From the NCBI GenBank assembly GCA_963969365.1, contig OZ017755.1, positions 682,001 through 746,000 on the forward strand: a stretch of DNA of 64,000 bases, in the 5' to 3' direction. The stretch's first letter is position 1. Every line of letters starts with the position of its first letter. Under the pieces are notes generated by a model that was given only the letters and a program-made list of their open reading frames with translations, was not told the origin of the DNA and made no database searches. This DNA comes from Asterochloris sp. CNOR1. Lineage: Eukaryota > Chlorophyta > Trebouxiophyceae > Trebouxiales > Trebouxiaceae. Made by a program: the position numbers and the translations under genes. Of the stretch, positions 13,111 through 25,200 are shown one piece after another.

Positions 13111-15528
13111 ATGCTCCTCCGTTTCTCAGGCTTGAGAGCACCTCCTTGCCACACTCTTCCTGGTGGCACGATCGTTAGATGCATGCGTGACTCCAATGGC
13201 AAAACCATCAACAAGGCAAATCTCCCCAGCAAGACCTGTGCGGTGTGCAATAGGCCATTCACATGGTGAGTGTGATGCAGCCCAAAAGGACAGATGCCTG
13301 CTAGACTTGTTCGCGAGCAATGTTTGCATTCCCTGTTTGTTCCTCACCTGCAGGCGCAAGAAGTGGGAGTCCTGCTGGGAGGATGTGAAGTTTTGCTCTG
13401 ACAGATGTAGAAGGACATCCAAGGCTGGCATACCCAAGGCTGTCAGCACAAATGCAGAGCAAGGCAGTGCCTCTGCAGAGGCGGCAGAGGAGCTGCACAG
13501 CAATGGCAGCTCAGGCCATGCTGCACGAGGCAGTGCTCTGAGCATGCACGAGCTGCAAGCGGGAGATGAGGCTGGCAGGGCCCAAGATCTGGGAAACATT
13601 GTACACTTCGAGCATTTGAACCTTGAGGTGAGGCCCACCCCTGCACAGGCCAGATGTGAGTGCATAAGGAATGTGCTTTGATGTCCAGGTGAGAGGGTTG
13701 TGTACCTCATGATGACCCTAGTGGCGGGCTCTCAGACTGCTGCATGTGCACGCCAGTCAGTGACACATTGCCCACACGGCTGCACCATCACCTAGTGCAT
13801 TGCTGTGAGGATGCATACCAGCTGTCAGCATCACATCCTGCTTGGTCAGCATCACATCCTGCTTGGTGTGCAGGTCCAGGATCTGGAGAAAGCACGCCTC
13901 TTTTATACAGAGGGTCTGGGGCTGGCCATGGACCCAGGAGCAAATTTTCGCCAGAGGGGCAGCGTCTTTGTGAACTTCTTCAACTGCGGCAGGTGACCAG
14001 GGCTGTGGTGGCACAGGCCAACCTGTGGCTGTGGGCCAGCCTTGCTGGCAGCTCTTCTGCAGAGCCTGCTGCAGGAGATTACTTTCAATACAAGCCATGC
14101 TGCTCTGTTCATCATCGTTGCCCAGCGGCAGCCCCCTGCACTGCCGGCTGTCCAGCAACAAGGCCCCTTCTCATTGATCAGCATGCTGCACACCTCCAGA
14201 ACGCTGACATGGCTCCATGAGGCCACCTCGCGCCTGGCATGTCGTGTTTCCAGCTCGATCTGCCTGTCTGCAGGCAGCAGCTCCACATCAGCCGCAGCAC
14301 CAGGTCGCAGCGCACCCCACTGCCGGTGACCCTAGTCATGCCCGATTCAGGTGACTATTGAGTATGAGGCTTGATGCACACACCACTGCCCTGGGGAGAC
14401 CATCCCTGACAGTCCTGCTCTGACTCATCTTGTCTGCAGGGCTGGCTGCCCTGGAGGAGCGCCTCAGCTTTGTGAAGAAGCACCTGGAGGGCACTCAGTT
14501 CTGCTGGGAGCGTATGTCTGACAGCTCCATCCTCGTGACTGACCCTGAGGGGCAGCAGTACACGGTGCAGGATGCGGCAGCTGTGGGGCACAGCTGGCCC
14601 TTTGACCTGGCTATAAAAGAGATCAGGCTGCCAGCCCATGCTGGCAGCTCAGAAGCCATCGCGCACTGGTACAGGACGCTGTTCGGGGTGAGTGCCAGTC
14701 CCCGTCTTGGCAAATGCACCAGGGCTGCTGAGCAGGACTGGATTCTCGCGCAGTGCTGTGGGGTGGCTTTGTTCTCTGTAGAGACGCAGTTGCCTCTGAA
14801 GCTCTGCAAGGGGGGTGTCTCCTGATTGCTTCCTGAATCACTGTGGAGGATCTGCTGCCTGGGTCTGATTGACGCAGTCATGCGCTGGCGGCGCTGCTCA
14901 CCTTGCTGAGTGCATGTGCAGGCTCGTGCTGAGGCACATGATGGCACCGCAACCGTTTTCATGGGCCCCGGCACAACTCTCATATTTGATGAGGCAGCAG
15001 GCCAGCATCTGGGCGAGGTCGGTTCAGGAGGGGCAGCTCACGAGTGGCAGGGCTGGCACATCGCCTTCTATATCTCCCAGTTTTCAGGAAGCTTCAACGC
15101 TGTACAGGTGCGCTCATGCCAGCCTCTGTAGCCCCTGTGCCTCCCAAGAGCATGGCTGAAGCCCTGTCGCTGTCCTTCTGTTTGACATGCTCAGACTTGT
15201 TTTGACTGTCACCTAGTAGTCTTGACAAGATGTTCCTGACAGAGTGCTCTCTCATCTGAAGGCAGCAGGTCTCAACCAGACGAAGCACAAGTATCTGGAC
15301 AAGTCTCCGGACCTGAAGTCTGCTCTTCACTTCAACCAGTTCAGAGTGACAGACTTGGTGGCTGTTAGTGGGGACTCAGACGGCACAGGCCAGCTCCAGA
15401 ATGGGGAGCTGCTGCACCGCTTTGGGCACGAAGTCCGTTCCATGTACCACCCTCGCTTTATGCGCCCCTTATACAACAGCATTGGGAACGCCTCTTCGCT
15501 GACAGACCATGGCCCCCCTCAGTTTTGA
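13111..15528 (+). CDS. DUF2256 zinc-ribbon fused to two-half VOC/glyoxalase-fold protein
   Basis: Seven exons with matching phases: 13111-13265, 13354-13627, 13874-13992, 14274-14350, 14440-14687, 14922-15107, 15262-15528; 441 residues. The start at 13111 gives MLLRFSGLRAPPCHTLPGGT, a possible transit peptide; 13183 is an alternative ATG. Residues about 35-70 are a DUF2256 domain (ANLPSKTCAVCNRPFTWRKK, then WEDVKFCSDRCRR) with four Cys as a zinc ribbon. After a Ser/Ala/Glu linker, the first VOC half begins VHFEHLNLEVQDLEKARLFY; the second runs from KEIRLPAHAGSSEAIAHWYR through WHIAFYISQFSGSFNAV. The end FGHEVRSMYHPRFMRPL matches the HEVRS-HP-RPL tail of bacterial/plant VOC proteins. DUF2256 is usually a small stand-alone protein. 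Substrate unknown. A 21-bp tandem repeat abuts the exon 3 acceptor. Confidence 0.9.
13825..13866 (+). repeat. 21-bp perfect tandem duplication at a 3' splice site
   Basis: TCAGCATCACATCCTGCTTG G occurs twice head to tail, ending 7 nt before the exon 3 start (13874) of the DUF2256-VOC gene, in the branch point/polypyrimidine zone. Confidence 0.9.
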
Positions 15529-15751
15529 TACGACCAAGTGCTCTGCTTTGCAAAGAATGCACGTGCTGTGATTGGCAGACAGCACCCATCGGTACTAGTC
15601 AAGCAAATCACCAGCCTTTGGCTTGCCATCAGCAGCATTTTGAGCTTTTGCCGCCCAACTGCTTTAATCTAACTGATGTATGGTATATGACCTACTTAGC
15701 CAGTCTTTGATTGATTGGAAGCGTCACATGCACTACGCTGCGTGCTAACGG

Positions 15752-18700
15752 ATGACTCGCAGCACCAAAGATGACTTTCAGTTCGAAAGCAGACTTGGCT
15801 CCGGAACCTTTGGAGTGGTCTGGAGGGCTATCAGGAAGCTTGATGGCAAGCCATACGCCATCAAGGAGCTGGACCTTCGGTACATGAACAAAAAGGTGGA
15901 TTGCTTCGCCCAGCAGCTGCAGGCCCCTAACAAAGCAACTTCCTGTCATATGTGGCTTGTTCCTGGCTCAGAGCATTGGCTGGCAGTGCAGGAGCAGGAG
16001 GAGTGCATCAAGGAAGTCCAGATCCTGGCATCGCTGGATTGCCCCTACGTGATCCGCTATTTTGACTCCTTCCTGAAGAGTGTGAGGCCTGCAGGGCCTC
16101 TGTGCCCTTGCTGTCAGGATTCTTTGCAGTTCCCACAAGGCTGTGAGCTAGGCATGCATCGTCCCAGATGGGCCATGCAGCCTGGCGCAGAGAGCTCTCC
16201 CAGAGAGCACCTCACAGTCAGCCTGACCTGTCACCCTGCAGGGCAGGCTGTACATTGTGACGGAGTTTGCCTCTGGAGGCACGCTTCATGACCTGGTCAA
16301 CCAGGTCAATGGCCCTTTGCCTGAGGACACCATCTGGCGCCTTCTCATCCAGATGGTGCTGGGCCTGCACCACATGCATGGGCGACGCATTCTGCACAGG
16401 TAGGGCCAGGACCATCCCGCATTGCTCTGCCACAGCATGCCCAGGCAACAGAAAGATCAAGGGGCCTGCATGAAGGGACTGTGCACCATCCACTGTCCTG
16501 CCCTAGAGCAAAGGTGCAGCACTTTGCATCAGAAGGCGGGTCTGCTTAGGCGTGCTACGCTAGTGCAACTGCACCAAGGCAGCTCATACGAATAGGAGGC
16601 CTGCATCAGGCAGCGTGCTGCAACAGCTTTACTGTTTCATTGCAGCTTCCAGCAATAGCATTTTCACACATTTGCCAGACTGCAAGGTCTGCTGTGCATT
16701 GCGCAGGGACATCAAGAGTCTGAACATCTTCCTGGGTAGTGACTTGCACGTGAAGATTGGGGACATGGGCGTCTCCAGGGTGGGCAGGCAACCCTCTTGC
16801 CTCTGCAAGCTGCAAGCACCTTGCGTTGCAGCTAGGCTTGCCCGTCAGTACAGCCCATCTCACTGCATCGTGGGAGCCCACAGGACGCTGCTGTCAACAG
16901 GCAAATCCTTCCAGCAGTGCACATGGCAGGGCCACCCCTTGCTTCCTGCCCGTCTCAGCTGTGCCCCTTGCCTGCCTGTCGGGGCACTGCAGCAGGGGGG
17001 CCGCTGCTGCCATGCCAGATCTGCAACACCGCTTTGTCAGATGTCATGCTCCGAGGTGCTCCCCTGCCGTGCAGTTCCTGAGCACCCACACATGCTTTGC
17101 CCAGACGGTCATTGGCACCCCTTACTATCTGTCGCCAGAGCTGTGTGAGGAGAAGCCCTACAATGAGAAGTCAGACGTCTGGGCTCTGGGCATTGTCTTG
17201 TACGAGTGCTGCACGGGGAAGCACCCCTTTGACGCTCAGTCTCAGGTGAGGTCTGCTTGACCTGCTTCACTTGCCCATTCTCTGGTAAGCTTGGGTCTGC
17301 CTTTTTGTTACGGGCAACTGCCATAGTCCAGGACTGCCATGCTGAATGTGTCAGATGCGAGACAGCTTTCCATCAAGTATCGGTTGCAGGCCTGTCTTGT
17401 TGCTGCCTGGCCTACGTCATTAAGCTGCCACCCTCCTGCTAGGCCAGGCAGACCTGCTCCATTGGTGCTGGCTTTGCAGGCATTGCTCATCCCAGATTGT
17501 TGTCTGCTGCTTGAGAAGTGTCCAGCAGGTCTTTTGGTATTGCTGCAGGCCTCCCTGTTCTTGCTGTCTCATTGCTGGCCCCTCTGCAGGTGTCAATGAT
17601 CCTGTAACCCTGCCTGGGAAGTGTCAGGCAGGGCTGTCTTGTTGCTGCAGGCCTCCTTGATTCTGAAGATCTTACGCGGCAAATACACAGCTGTGACGGG
17701 TTACTCATCTGATCTGGTGGACATCGTCAAACGCTGCCTCACACAGTCTGCCACTCGAAGGGCCAACACAGGTGGGCTGCACAGAGAACTAGCAAGGCCC
17801 AGCAGCACGCTTCTGATGCTCCTGTTTACAGGCAGTGCCACAACAGAGGGCACTGGCCATCATAAGTGCATGCAGCCTGAGAAGCTCGTGCCCCACATGG
17901 GCTACACGCAGCGAGTGCATGCTCATGCATGAAGGCGGGCTCTGCAAAGTCCCAAGGCAGTCACCTGGCTGCGCCGCAGCAATGACCCATTTTGCTGTGG
18001 CCGCATGCTGCAATGCTCCAGCCACCATTGATGGGCCTCCTGCGTTGTGCCAAGCAGGCTGTGCATAGTCCAGGGGTAGACTCCTGCTGCCCGGCAGCTG
18101 CAGCTATTTATGAAGCTGAACGCTGTGGGGCGCCTGGCACTGATGTTGTGCATGTCTGTGTGTGCAGTGCAGTGCAAATGAGTGAGGCAGTCACCTGTTG
18201 CCCAGCAGTGCCTGCATGCTGCCCTGCACAGGCCTCAGCAGACGCCGCAGCGTCCTGCAGACAGGTTCAGCACATGCGCCATCAGCCCTGCATCCAACCT
18301 GGTGCCATGAGCCTGTGCCTGCCCACTGCAGAGTTTTTGAGAGAAAGCTGCCACCCAGCTTCATGCACCAGATGGCCTGAGGGCTGTTTCTGCCTCAGGT
18401 AGAGCAGCTGCAGGACCTGCCCCCTTCCCGATCCTGTGCTTGCCCTCTGCAGGGTAGCTGCTGAAGCTGTGTTTCGATTCAATGTGCTGTCCAAAATGAG
18501 GTCTGTCTCGTGCTCCTGCAGAGCGGCTGCTGAACCTGCCAGCCTTCAGAGCACGGGCCAAGCTGTTGGGCATCGAGCTGCCAGAGCAGGCGCCGCCAGT
18601 CAACCCCTTGCGCAGGGTGCCGGCAGCTGTGAGCAGCAAGGAGCGGCTAGGTGAGGTGCCTGCCTGGATGCATCTTCTGCATCCTGTATTGCATTGACAC

Positions 18701-21637
18701 AGAGCTGCATGCTTTGGGTCATCTGGCAGGCCTATGCGCTGCATTGCCTCTTTCTGGCCTTGTGAACTCCTGACTGGCGTGGCCATGTAGTCAGTGGATG
18801 TCAGAATGCAGTTTGTGGCAAGTCGAATGCTGGCAAGGCAGTCCACCCTGATGTTGTGCCTGTCCCTCCTGCAGCTGCGATAGCGAGGCGCGCCCCAGCG
18901 CGGCGCAGCACAGGGGAGTTGCTGGGGGCTGCAGCGAGGGCGGACCCAGTCAAGGCCGCTGCAGCAGCAGCGGCGGCGGCTGCCAAGAGCGAGGCTGCAT
19001 CCTATGGTGCTGCTGTGCATCCTAAGCAGCGCTTGCTGCACACTGCACCGCCCAGCCCCTGCAGAGAACTTCGCAGCTCTGACTGCTGGCCATCTTCAAT
19101 GAGCTGCTAGTCACCCAGCAGTCTGTTTTTCTGCATCAGGCCTCTGCAGGATGCTCCCATGAAAGCTGACCTGTGCAGCCGATTCGTCAGCCCAAGAGCT
19201 TGCTGTATGTTTGTCAAGCATGGCCTGCTGACATGCTTCTGTAAGGTGCCCCTCTGAATGCCTGCAGGCAGCAGGGGTGGGCTGGCCGCTGGGCGTGCTG
19301 GCCTGAAGCGCCCAGGGAGTGCAGGGGAGGCCCGGGAGCCTGCTGAGCTGTCAGGTAGAACAGCGCTGACTGTGCCTCCTCAGCAGCCACACCCAGGAGG
19401 TGGTGCATGATGCTGTCAGGGGTGCTGCAGCTCGTCCTGCCTCGCAGGTCTGAGTGTTGACCTGTGTGTGCTCACAGCCAGTGCGCCTGGTGCACATGGC
19501 TGCCTGTCATGGCAGGCTTGAAAGTGGCAGACGAAGTTTGCCTCTAATGTCGGGCCGCCGGCAATATATGCTGCCATGCTGCTGGTCTGCTCACCTGGTG
19601 CTTGCTGGAGCTCAAGTGCAGCCGGACACATTGCGGATGCTGCCACCTTTTGCGCGGACCCAGGTTTCCCCGGCGTCTGCCACTTGTATACCCCGCAGCC
19701 AGCAGTGGCTGCCATGCTGCTGGCCTATGGAGGTCAGCCAGTGCAGGCCTCTAGTGCTAAATATGGCAAGCCCCAAGTTGCTACTGCTGGCCTACGGGGA
19801 TGAGCCGGTCCAGGCTGCATGTTGATGGATACGGCAACACAAGCTGCTGCTGCTGGCTCCTGCTGCAGTGACCAGCACGCAGGCCTTCCTGTGTGAGCGG
19901 CCGCCCTCTGCCGGGTCGCGCCGCTCCAGTGCGAGCGGGGACCGCAGTGGGACCCAGTCCTCGCGCCCGTCCAGTGCCTGCGGTCACGCGACCCCAGCAG
20001 GGCCTGGGGAAGCTGCGGAGGACAGCCAGGCCAAGCCGGGGGCAGGTGCGCGCTTTCGTCCTAGTCAATGAGATCCTGTACACCGAAGGTCGAAGCGAAG
20101 GGACACATGGGGAGCGGTCCTGAGGGTTGTATGAGAAGCGGTGCTGCGGTTCCTCCCGCAGCCAGGAAGTTGCCAGCAGAGCAGGGCAAGGGCAGGCGGC
20201 CACACTGCTTGTTTTCTTTGACCGACCACAGGCCTTGCCACGTGTGGCCGGCATCTTGTCTGCCACAAGGTGCGGCATCGGGGTGGGGTGCTGGTTGCCT
20301 GTGCCTGCCAGCGGCCTGCACTGCACGGCTGCAGGGCGAGACAGTGCAGCCGGCAGCCCCGCAGAGGAGGCTGACGCAGCAGCAGGCGGTGCAGCAGGTG
20401 GGGCCAGGGGAGTGAGGCGACGGCCGACGCGGCCCTCCCTGGCTTCCGTGACGCCAGCTCCCCAGCTGGCTGCAGCTGTGAACGACAGTGCCCCCCAGCA
20501 GGTGCCCGCAGCGCTGCAGGGTGCCGAGCTGGTGCTGGAGCAGCCTGCAGCTGCACGAGCCAAGCTGCAGCCCGCCTGGCGCGCGAAGCTGCAGCGCTAC
20601 CGGCAGCCTGCGCGTTGGAGCGACCCTGCGCTGGCTGCGCCTGCTGAGCCTGCAGAGCGTGATGCGCTGGGGGCTGCATGCCCCCCTCTGGAGGAACCCT
20701 CTATCAAACCTGGACGCCTGTCTGAGACTGCATCACTGGCATCAACACCAGGTCTTGGAGCGGCAGCTCTGCCTGGCGCGCCCACGCAGCAGCAGGGCGC
20801 TGCTGCTGCACAGAAACAGGCCTCCCTGGAAGCCACCCGCCGCCCCTCAGGCGAGATGCGCCGGGTGATGAGCCGGTCCCTGAACTCTGCCCTGGAGCAG
20901 GAGCTGCAGCTGCAGAGGCTGCAGAGCCAGCTGCCGGCCCCCGCGCATGGCACAGGGCAGGGCCCCCCCTTGGCACGGGTGCGCAGGCCTGTGCGGCGCA
21001 CCCTGAGCGCCGGCAGCCTGCAGCCTGGGGCTGAAGACCTCAGCTCCGGGGCCTCTGGAGGGACTGGTTTGGCTGAGGGTCGGGCCACTGATGCCCCTGA
21101 GGGTGGGGGTGAGCAGGCTGGGCCTGGACCTGGCGGTGCAGATGACAAGAGCGGAGGTGGGCAGTGGCATGCGTGGTCTTGCAAGGCTTCACAGTGGAGC
21201 GGACCTGCTGTGGTGTAGCAGGGTGCCTGTGCTGCTGAGCACAGGCACAGGCATGCAATCAGCTGTGTTGGGGTCCCTGCTTCAGTCGCTGCTGTGTGCA
21301 AAGGCAACAGCCTGCGCTGATGAAGGGCGGTTCCCTGTACTCTGCAGGCCTGCAAAGACAAAGCGATCTGCGTGCTCAAATGGCCCTGCACAAGCAGCGC
21401 TGCTGCCGCCTGATTGGCGAGCCCAAGTTTGAGGAGCTGTACTCCTATCTGAAAGCTATGGACAGCGATGATGATGATGAGAGCCAAGCTGCCGAGCACA
21501 CAGAGCTGCCCAGTGCAGCCTCGCTGAGCAAGGGTGTCTTTGATATCGTGCCGCAGAGCAAGGCAGAGGCAGTCCTCATCATGTATAAGCTGTTGTACAC
21601 TGAGGCCAAGCTTGAGTTGGCAGAGGGGCAAACTTGA
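15752..21637 (+). CDS. NEK-family (NIMA-related) serine/threonine kinase
   Basis: Twelve exons: 15752-15895, 15992-16081, 16242-16399, 16707-16779, 17075-17245, 17651-17771, 18522-18650, 18875-19006, 19268-19354, 19869-20045, 20335-21156, 21348-21637; 797 residues. Kinase domain residues about 9-280: P-loop [13 protein letters not shown]-type Lys in YAIKELDL, catalytic [11 protein letters not shown], metal loop GDMGVSR (DMG replaces DFG), activation segment [37 protein letters not shown]. The GTPYYLSPE signature is typical of NEK. A long Ala/Pro/Ser-rich tail contains an Ala run, then a conserved-looking end with [17 protein letters not shown], an Asp run, and [14 protein letters not shown]. 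NEKs act at basal bodies, cilia and in mitosis; it sits two genes from a dynein subunit. The exact orthologue (e.g. FA2, CNK) is not assigned. Confidence 0.93.
17535..17566 (+). repeat. echo of NEK exon 6 acceptor and start
   Basis: TTGCTGCAGGCCTCCCTGTT in intron 5 copies the exon 6 junction at 17642-17661 (TTGCTGCAGGCCTCCTTGAT), about 103 nt upstream. It retains a usable-looking acceptor. Confidence 0.7.
18391..18480 (+). repeat. two echoes of NEK exon 7 start
   Basis: Two segments (about 18391-18423 and 18441-18480) resemble the acceptor and first codons of exon 7 (18512-18550). The best reads TCTGCAGGGTAGCTGCTGAA against CCTGCAGAGCGGCTGCTGAA. Spacing is about 50-70 nt. Confidence 0.5.
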
Positions 21638-22246
21638 TCCACGCTGCTGCTGCTATCTAAACAAGCCCTGCTGTGACTTAGCTGTGCGCTAAGGCTCAGC
21701 TTGAGTTGGCAGAGGGGCAGACATGAACTGTGGTGCATGACATCCACTGAACGCTGTTGGAGCTGGACGATTACCCATTGCACTATTGCCGTCTTCAGCT
21801 TGAATGAAAGACAAGAGGACAATTACAAACATGAATGTGGCAGGCTGCAGCTGTAAATGTGTCACAAATGGGTAATAATGGGGGGAGAGGGGCCTCACAG
21901 GTGTCACAAGCCTGTGGTTTCTGTTCTCTGGTGCCGCAAGTACCGCTGGCTGGGCAGCACACACTGGTTTCAACTTGAACATGGGGTTATGCAATGGCAA
22001 GCATGAGAATCAAGGCTGGGGAATCCCCTTGCTGGGCAACAACATCATCTTCAGACATTTGATCTGGACGCTGCATGTTGGACTGCAGCTGAGGGGACTA
22101 GCTAGAGTGACGTCTGACCTGGGTTTAGGAGGGATGGTATGACCAGCTTGAGGTATGCGCAGCTTGAGGAAACAAGTCGTCACTGGGAGGAGCACGCAGC
22201 GCCGCCAAAGTTCTGCAGTCCTGGTGCCTGTCAGACTGTCTGGGTG
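21638..22246. other. convergent intergenic spacer with copied coding end
   Basis: 609 bp between the NEK stop and the stop of the receptor-like gene. At 21691-21727 it holds a copy of the last codons and stop of the NEK gene (21602-21637): GCTTGAGTTGGCAGAGGGGC in both, with a stop codon after each. A TGTAA on the plus strand is at 21852-21856, and TTACA (minus-strand TGTAA) at 21823-21827. No gene seen. Confidence 0.8.
21852..21856 (+). terminator. TGTAA poly(A) signal of NEK gene
   Basis: TGTAA 215 nt after the NEK stop codon; position fits a 3' UTR end. Inferred by motif only. Confidence 0.4.
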
Positions 22247-25200
22247 TCACTGAGTATCCAGAACGTCGAGGTTGGGCTTGCCAACCTTGCCGCGCACCCA
22301 GTTAGGCTTGGTGGTAAGCCCCGTCAGGGCATTGGTGTCCTGCATCCGCCCCGGCCGGCGCTGGCCAGGGCTGGTGCTGCGCTGGCGCACGGGGAGCACA
22401 CTGCCGTTACCCTGAAGCAGGTCAACAAGTCTGTGAGCAGGCGGGTGGAGGGTGGCGGTATCCTGACTGAGGCACTGCTGGAGAGAGCCGCCAATGACTG
22501 TGCGGCTGACGTCAAGAGTGACACTGAGGCCAAGCACTATCTTTTGGGCCAGCCTGTGGCTACTGCCACACACCCATGGCTGAGACCAGCCTTGGCAGGC
22601 AGTGCCAATGGCCAGCCACACCAGACCTGCTGATGCAAAGCCGCAAGTGGCCAGCAGCACCCTTTCCTCTCATCTCCATCAAGCTGTTCACAATTGAACA
22701 AGAAGTCACCTGTGCCAGGGGGTTGGCTGCGTCGCGGGGGCCGATCAGGCCACCAGCAGAGCCGTCTGACGCCGACACAGATCGCGGGACTGCGCCGAAC
22801 GAGTTGGCGCGGTTCATGCTGGCGCCCGCGCCCGCGCCCGTTGCCGCCCCCGCACCTGTGCCTGACGTGCTGCGTACAACCCCATTCCCGCTGGTCCCTG
22901 AGTTGGTGCGCTGCAGGGGGGGCTGCTGCCAGGAGGCTGAGCGCAGCTGCCCCGAGGGTGTGCGGGACACGCCGCTGCGGTCCGAGACGACGCTGCCCGG
23001 GCCCCCGCCACCGCCGCCGGCAACAGGGTTGGCGAAGCTGCCCGAGTTGGTCCGCAGCAGCTGGCCTGCAGATGGTGGAAGGGAAGCAACTCCAGTTTGT
23101 AATTTGGACTGCAGTGAGGGTTGGCCGTGTAGCCAGGGGCAGGAGGCAGGCAGCCTTGTCGTCCATGTGGGCCAGAGGATATCACCAGATGTGCTCAGCA
23201 AGACTCCTGAGTGCAGGTTGCCTGCACACATGCCTGTGCATTGGCTGCCACTGGCACTTGGCATTCAGACGACAAGTGCGCTGCATGGGCACCAGGAACA
23301 AACAGTTCCGCGGAAACCACGAAGTCTGCAAGCAGGCAGTGCTCCACTCAAACACTGGTGGCCATAGGGCAGACAGCGGCAGCGAGCCTTTACCTGACGG
23401 CGTGCGCAGCAGGCCAGAGTTGGTGCGTGTCAGGCCCCCCGGCCCAACGGGCAGCAGCATGGGGTTGCGCGTCATGGAGTTGGTGGATGACATGGAGTCG
23501 CTGCGCAGCTGCTGCTGCAGGCCCGCCAGACCGCCAGCGCCAGCACCGCCCGCTGCAGCAGGACAGCAATGTCTATCAAGGGGGCCAAATTACAAATGCA
23601 CTGTAGACAGGGCGGGCTGCACCACCTGGTGCAGACCACGCCGTCTTGATGCAGGCAGCACCGCCCACTGCAGCAGAGCTGCCCTGACAGTTGGGCAGTA
23701 AGTCTTCAAACGACACGGCAGACCAGGTGGTCAGTTACACCTGGCTCAGCAGGCAGCTGCCATACTGGTTATAGTAGCAGATCTGGCAGGGTGCTGCGCT
23801 TCTGTGTGCAACGCTGCGGCAGACTGATCAGAGCAGGGAGTGGATGTCATGCACAGGCCCCTCGACAAAGGCTGGGAGGGCGAGGGTAGGCCGCTGTCAG
23901 ACTGCAAATGCCGTTGTGATGGCGCTTCACCTTTCTCAGCAAAGATGCTGGATGAAGGACGCCAACCAAGACAGCAAGGCCGCACGAAGGAGGCAACAGC
24001 CAGCCGCAGCTGCACAGGCTCGCAAGCAAGCATGATGTGCCAGCCCTCACCTGCTGCTGCGGGTGCTGCATTGTTGGGGTAGGGCTCTCCCTTGTTCACA
24101 TTCTCAAAGTACTTCTGCACATAGTCAGCCTCCTGCTTCTTGCGCTGCTTGCGTGGGCGCCACACGCAGCAGAACAGGAGCACTGCAGCAGATGGGCAGG
24201 CGTCAGCAGGCAGCAGAAAGGGGGTTTGCTGAATGCCCCACATGAGGGACCAGCTCACTTGAGAGACCAGGCAGCAGCTGCAGCAGATAGGCAGCGGTTG
24301 GAGGTGTAATTGTAGGGTATTGCAGCAGGGTGTCACTGCAGCAGGGTGGTACTGCAGCAGGGTGTCACTGCAGCATGCACAGTAAAGCCATAGGGAGCAG
24401 CCAACACAAACGCAGCCACAGACAGACAACCCAGCTGACAGCAATCGAGGCAAATGTCAGCAGGTCAACGCTCTCACAGCCGCAGCCCTGAGGCTGCTGA
24501 GATGTTGATACCTCGGAGTGGGAGCGCACTCAAAGGCAGAAAGCAAACCAGTGAATTATGTCAGAGCGCAAGGCAGACCAGCACTCCCACAATAAAAGGG
24601 GCAGTCCAGAAGCTGTCAGCAGCATAGCGGGTGAGCATCAGTACAAAAGCCAGATGGCTCACCACCAACAAGCGCCAGGCAGATCAGGGCCCCCACAACG
24701 ATGGGTGCGACAGCCCAGGTGGGGAAGCCACCGCCGCCGCCGCTGCTGCTGAGGGCGCGGCTGCTGGAAGGTGGGGATGCGCTGGCCGGTGAGGGGCTGG
24801 TGGCTGCCGCTGGTGAGGGGCTGGTGGCTGCTGCTGGTGATGGACTGGGGCTTGCAGGGGTGGGCGACGGCGATGCGGGGGCTGGCGTAGGGGTTGGGTT
24901 CCCAATGTTGCCCTGACTGATGTTGACGCCGCTGGTCTGGAGGTCTGCAGGCAGGGGCAGCCAAGGCAGTGCCTGTCAGCAAGACTGGACTGGAGAGCTA
25001 GGCGGCCCTGCCACGCAGCCAACAGACGTGCAGTGCAGTGCAGGTAGTGCCTAGATGGGAGTCCTACACACCCAGCAGCTGGAGGGTCAGCCCGCATCAA
25101 CCCATAACAGGTCAAGAGAGTGTGAGTGCAATGCTGCCCAGATGCACTGCAGTGCCCTTCGCGGGCTGAACCCCTCTGTGCAGGGTAGTTGCATTTACAC

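Noticed and set aside
15235-15261. Coding-looking stretch RVLSHLK before the last VOC exon
   Set aside because: No AG acceptor gives this frame, whereas the acceptor before GCAGCAGG (15262) keeps phase and gives the family's exact spacing after FSG.
19781-20563. 260-codon minus-strand open frame
   Set aside because: Antisense of NEK exons 10-11; no domain and composition explained by the sense Pro/Ala/Ser tail.
20597-21631. 344-codon open frame on the minus strand
   Set aside because: Antisense to the large GC-rich exon 11 and exon 12 of the NEK gene, whose sense frame has correct phases and a conserved end.
24321-24375. CRISPR-like or other array
   Set aside because: Units are 16 bp with no spacers, inside a eukaryotic intron: a minisatellite.
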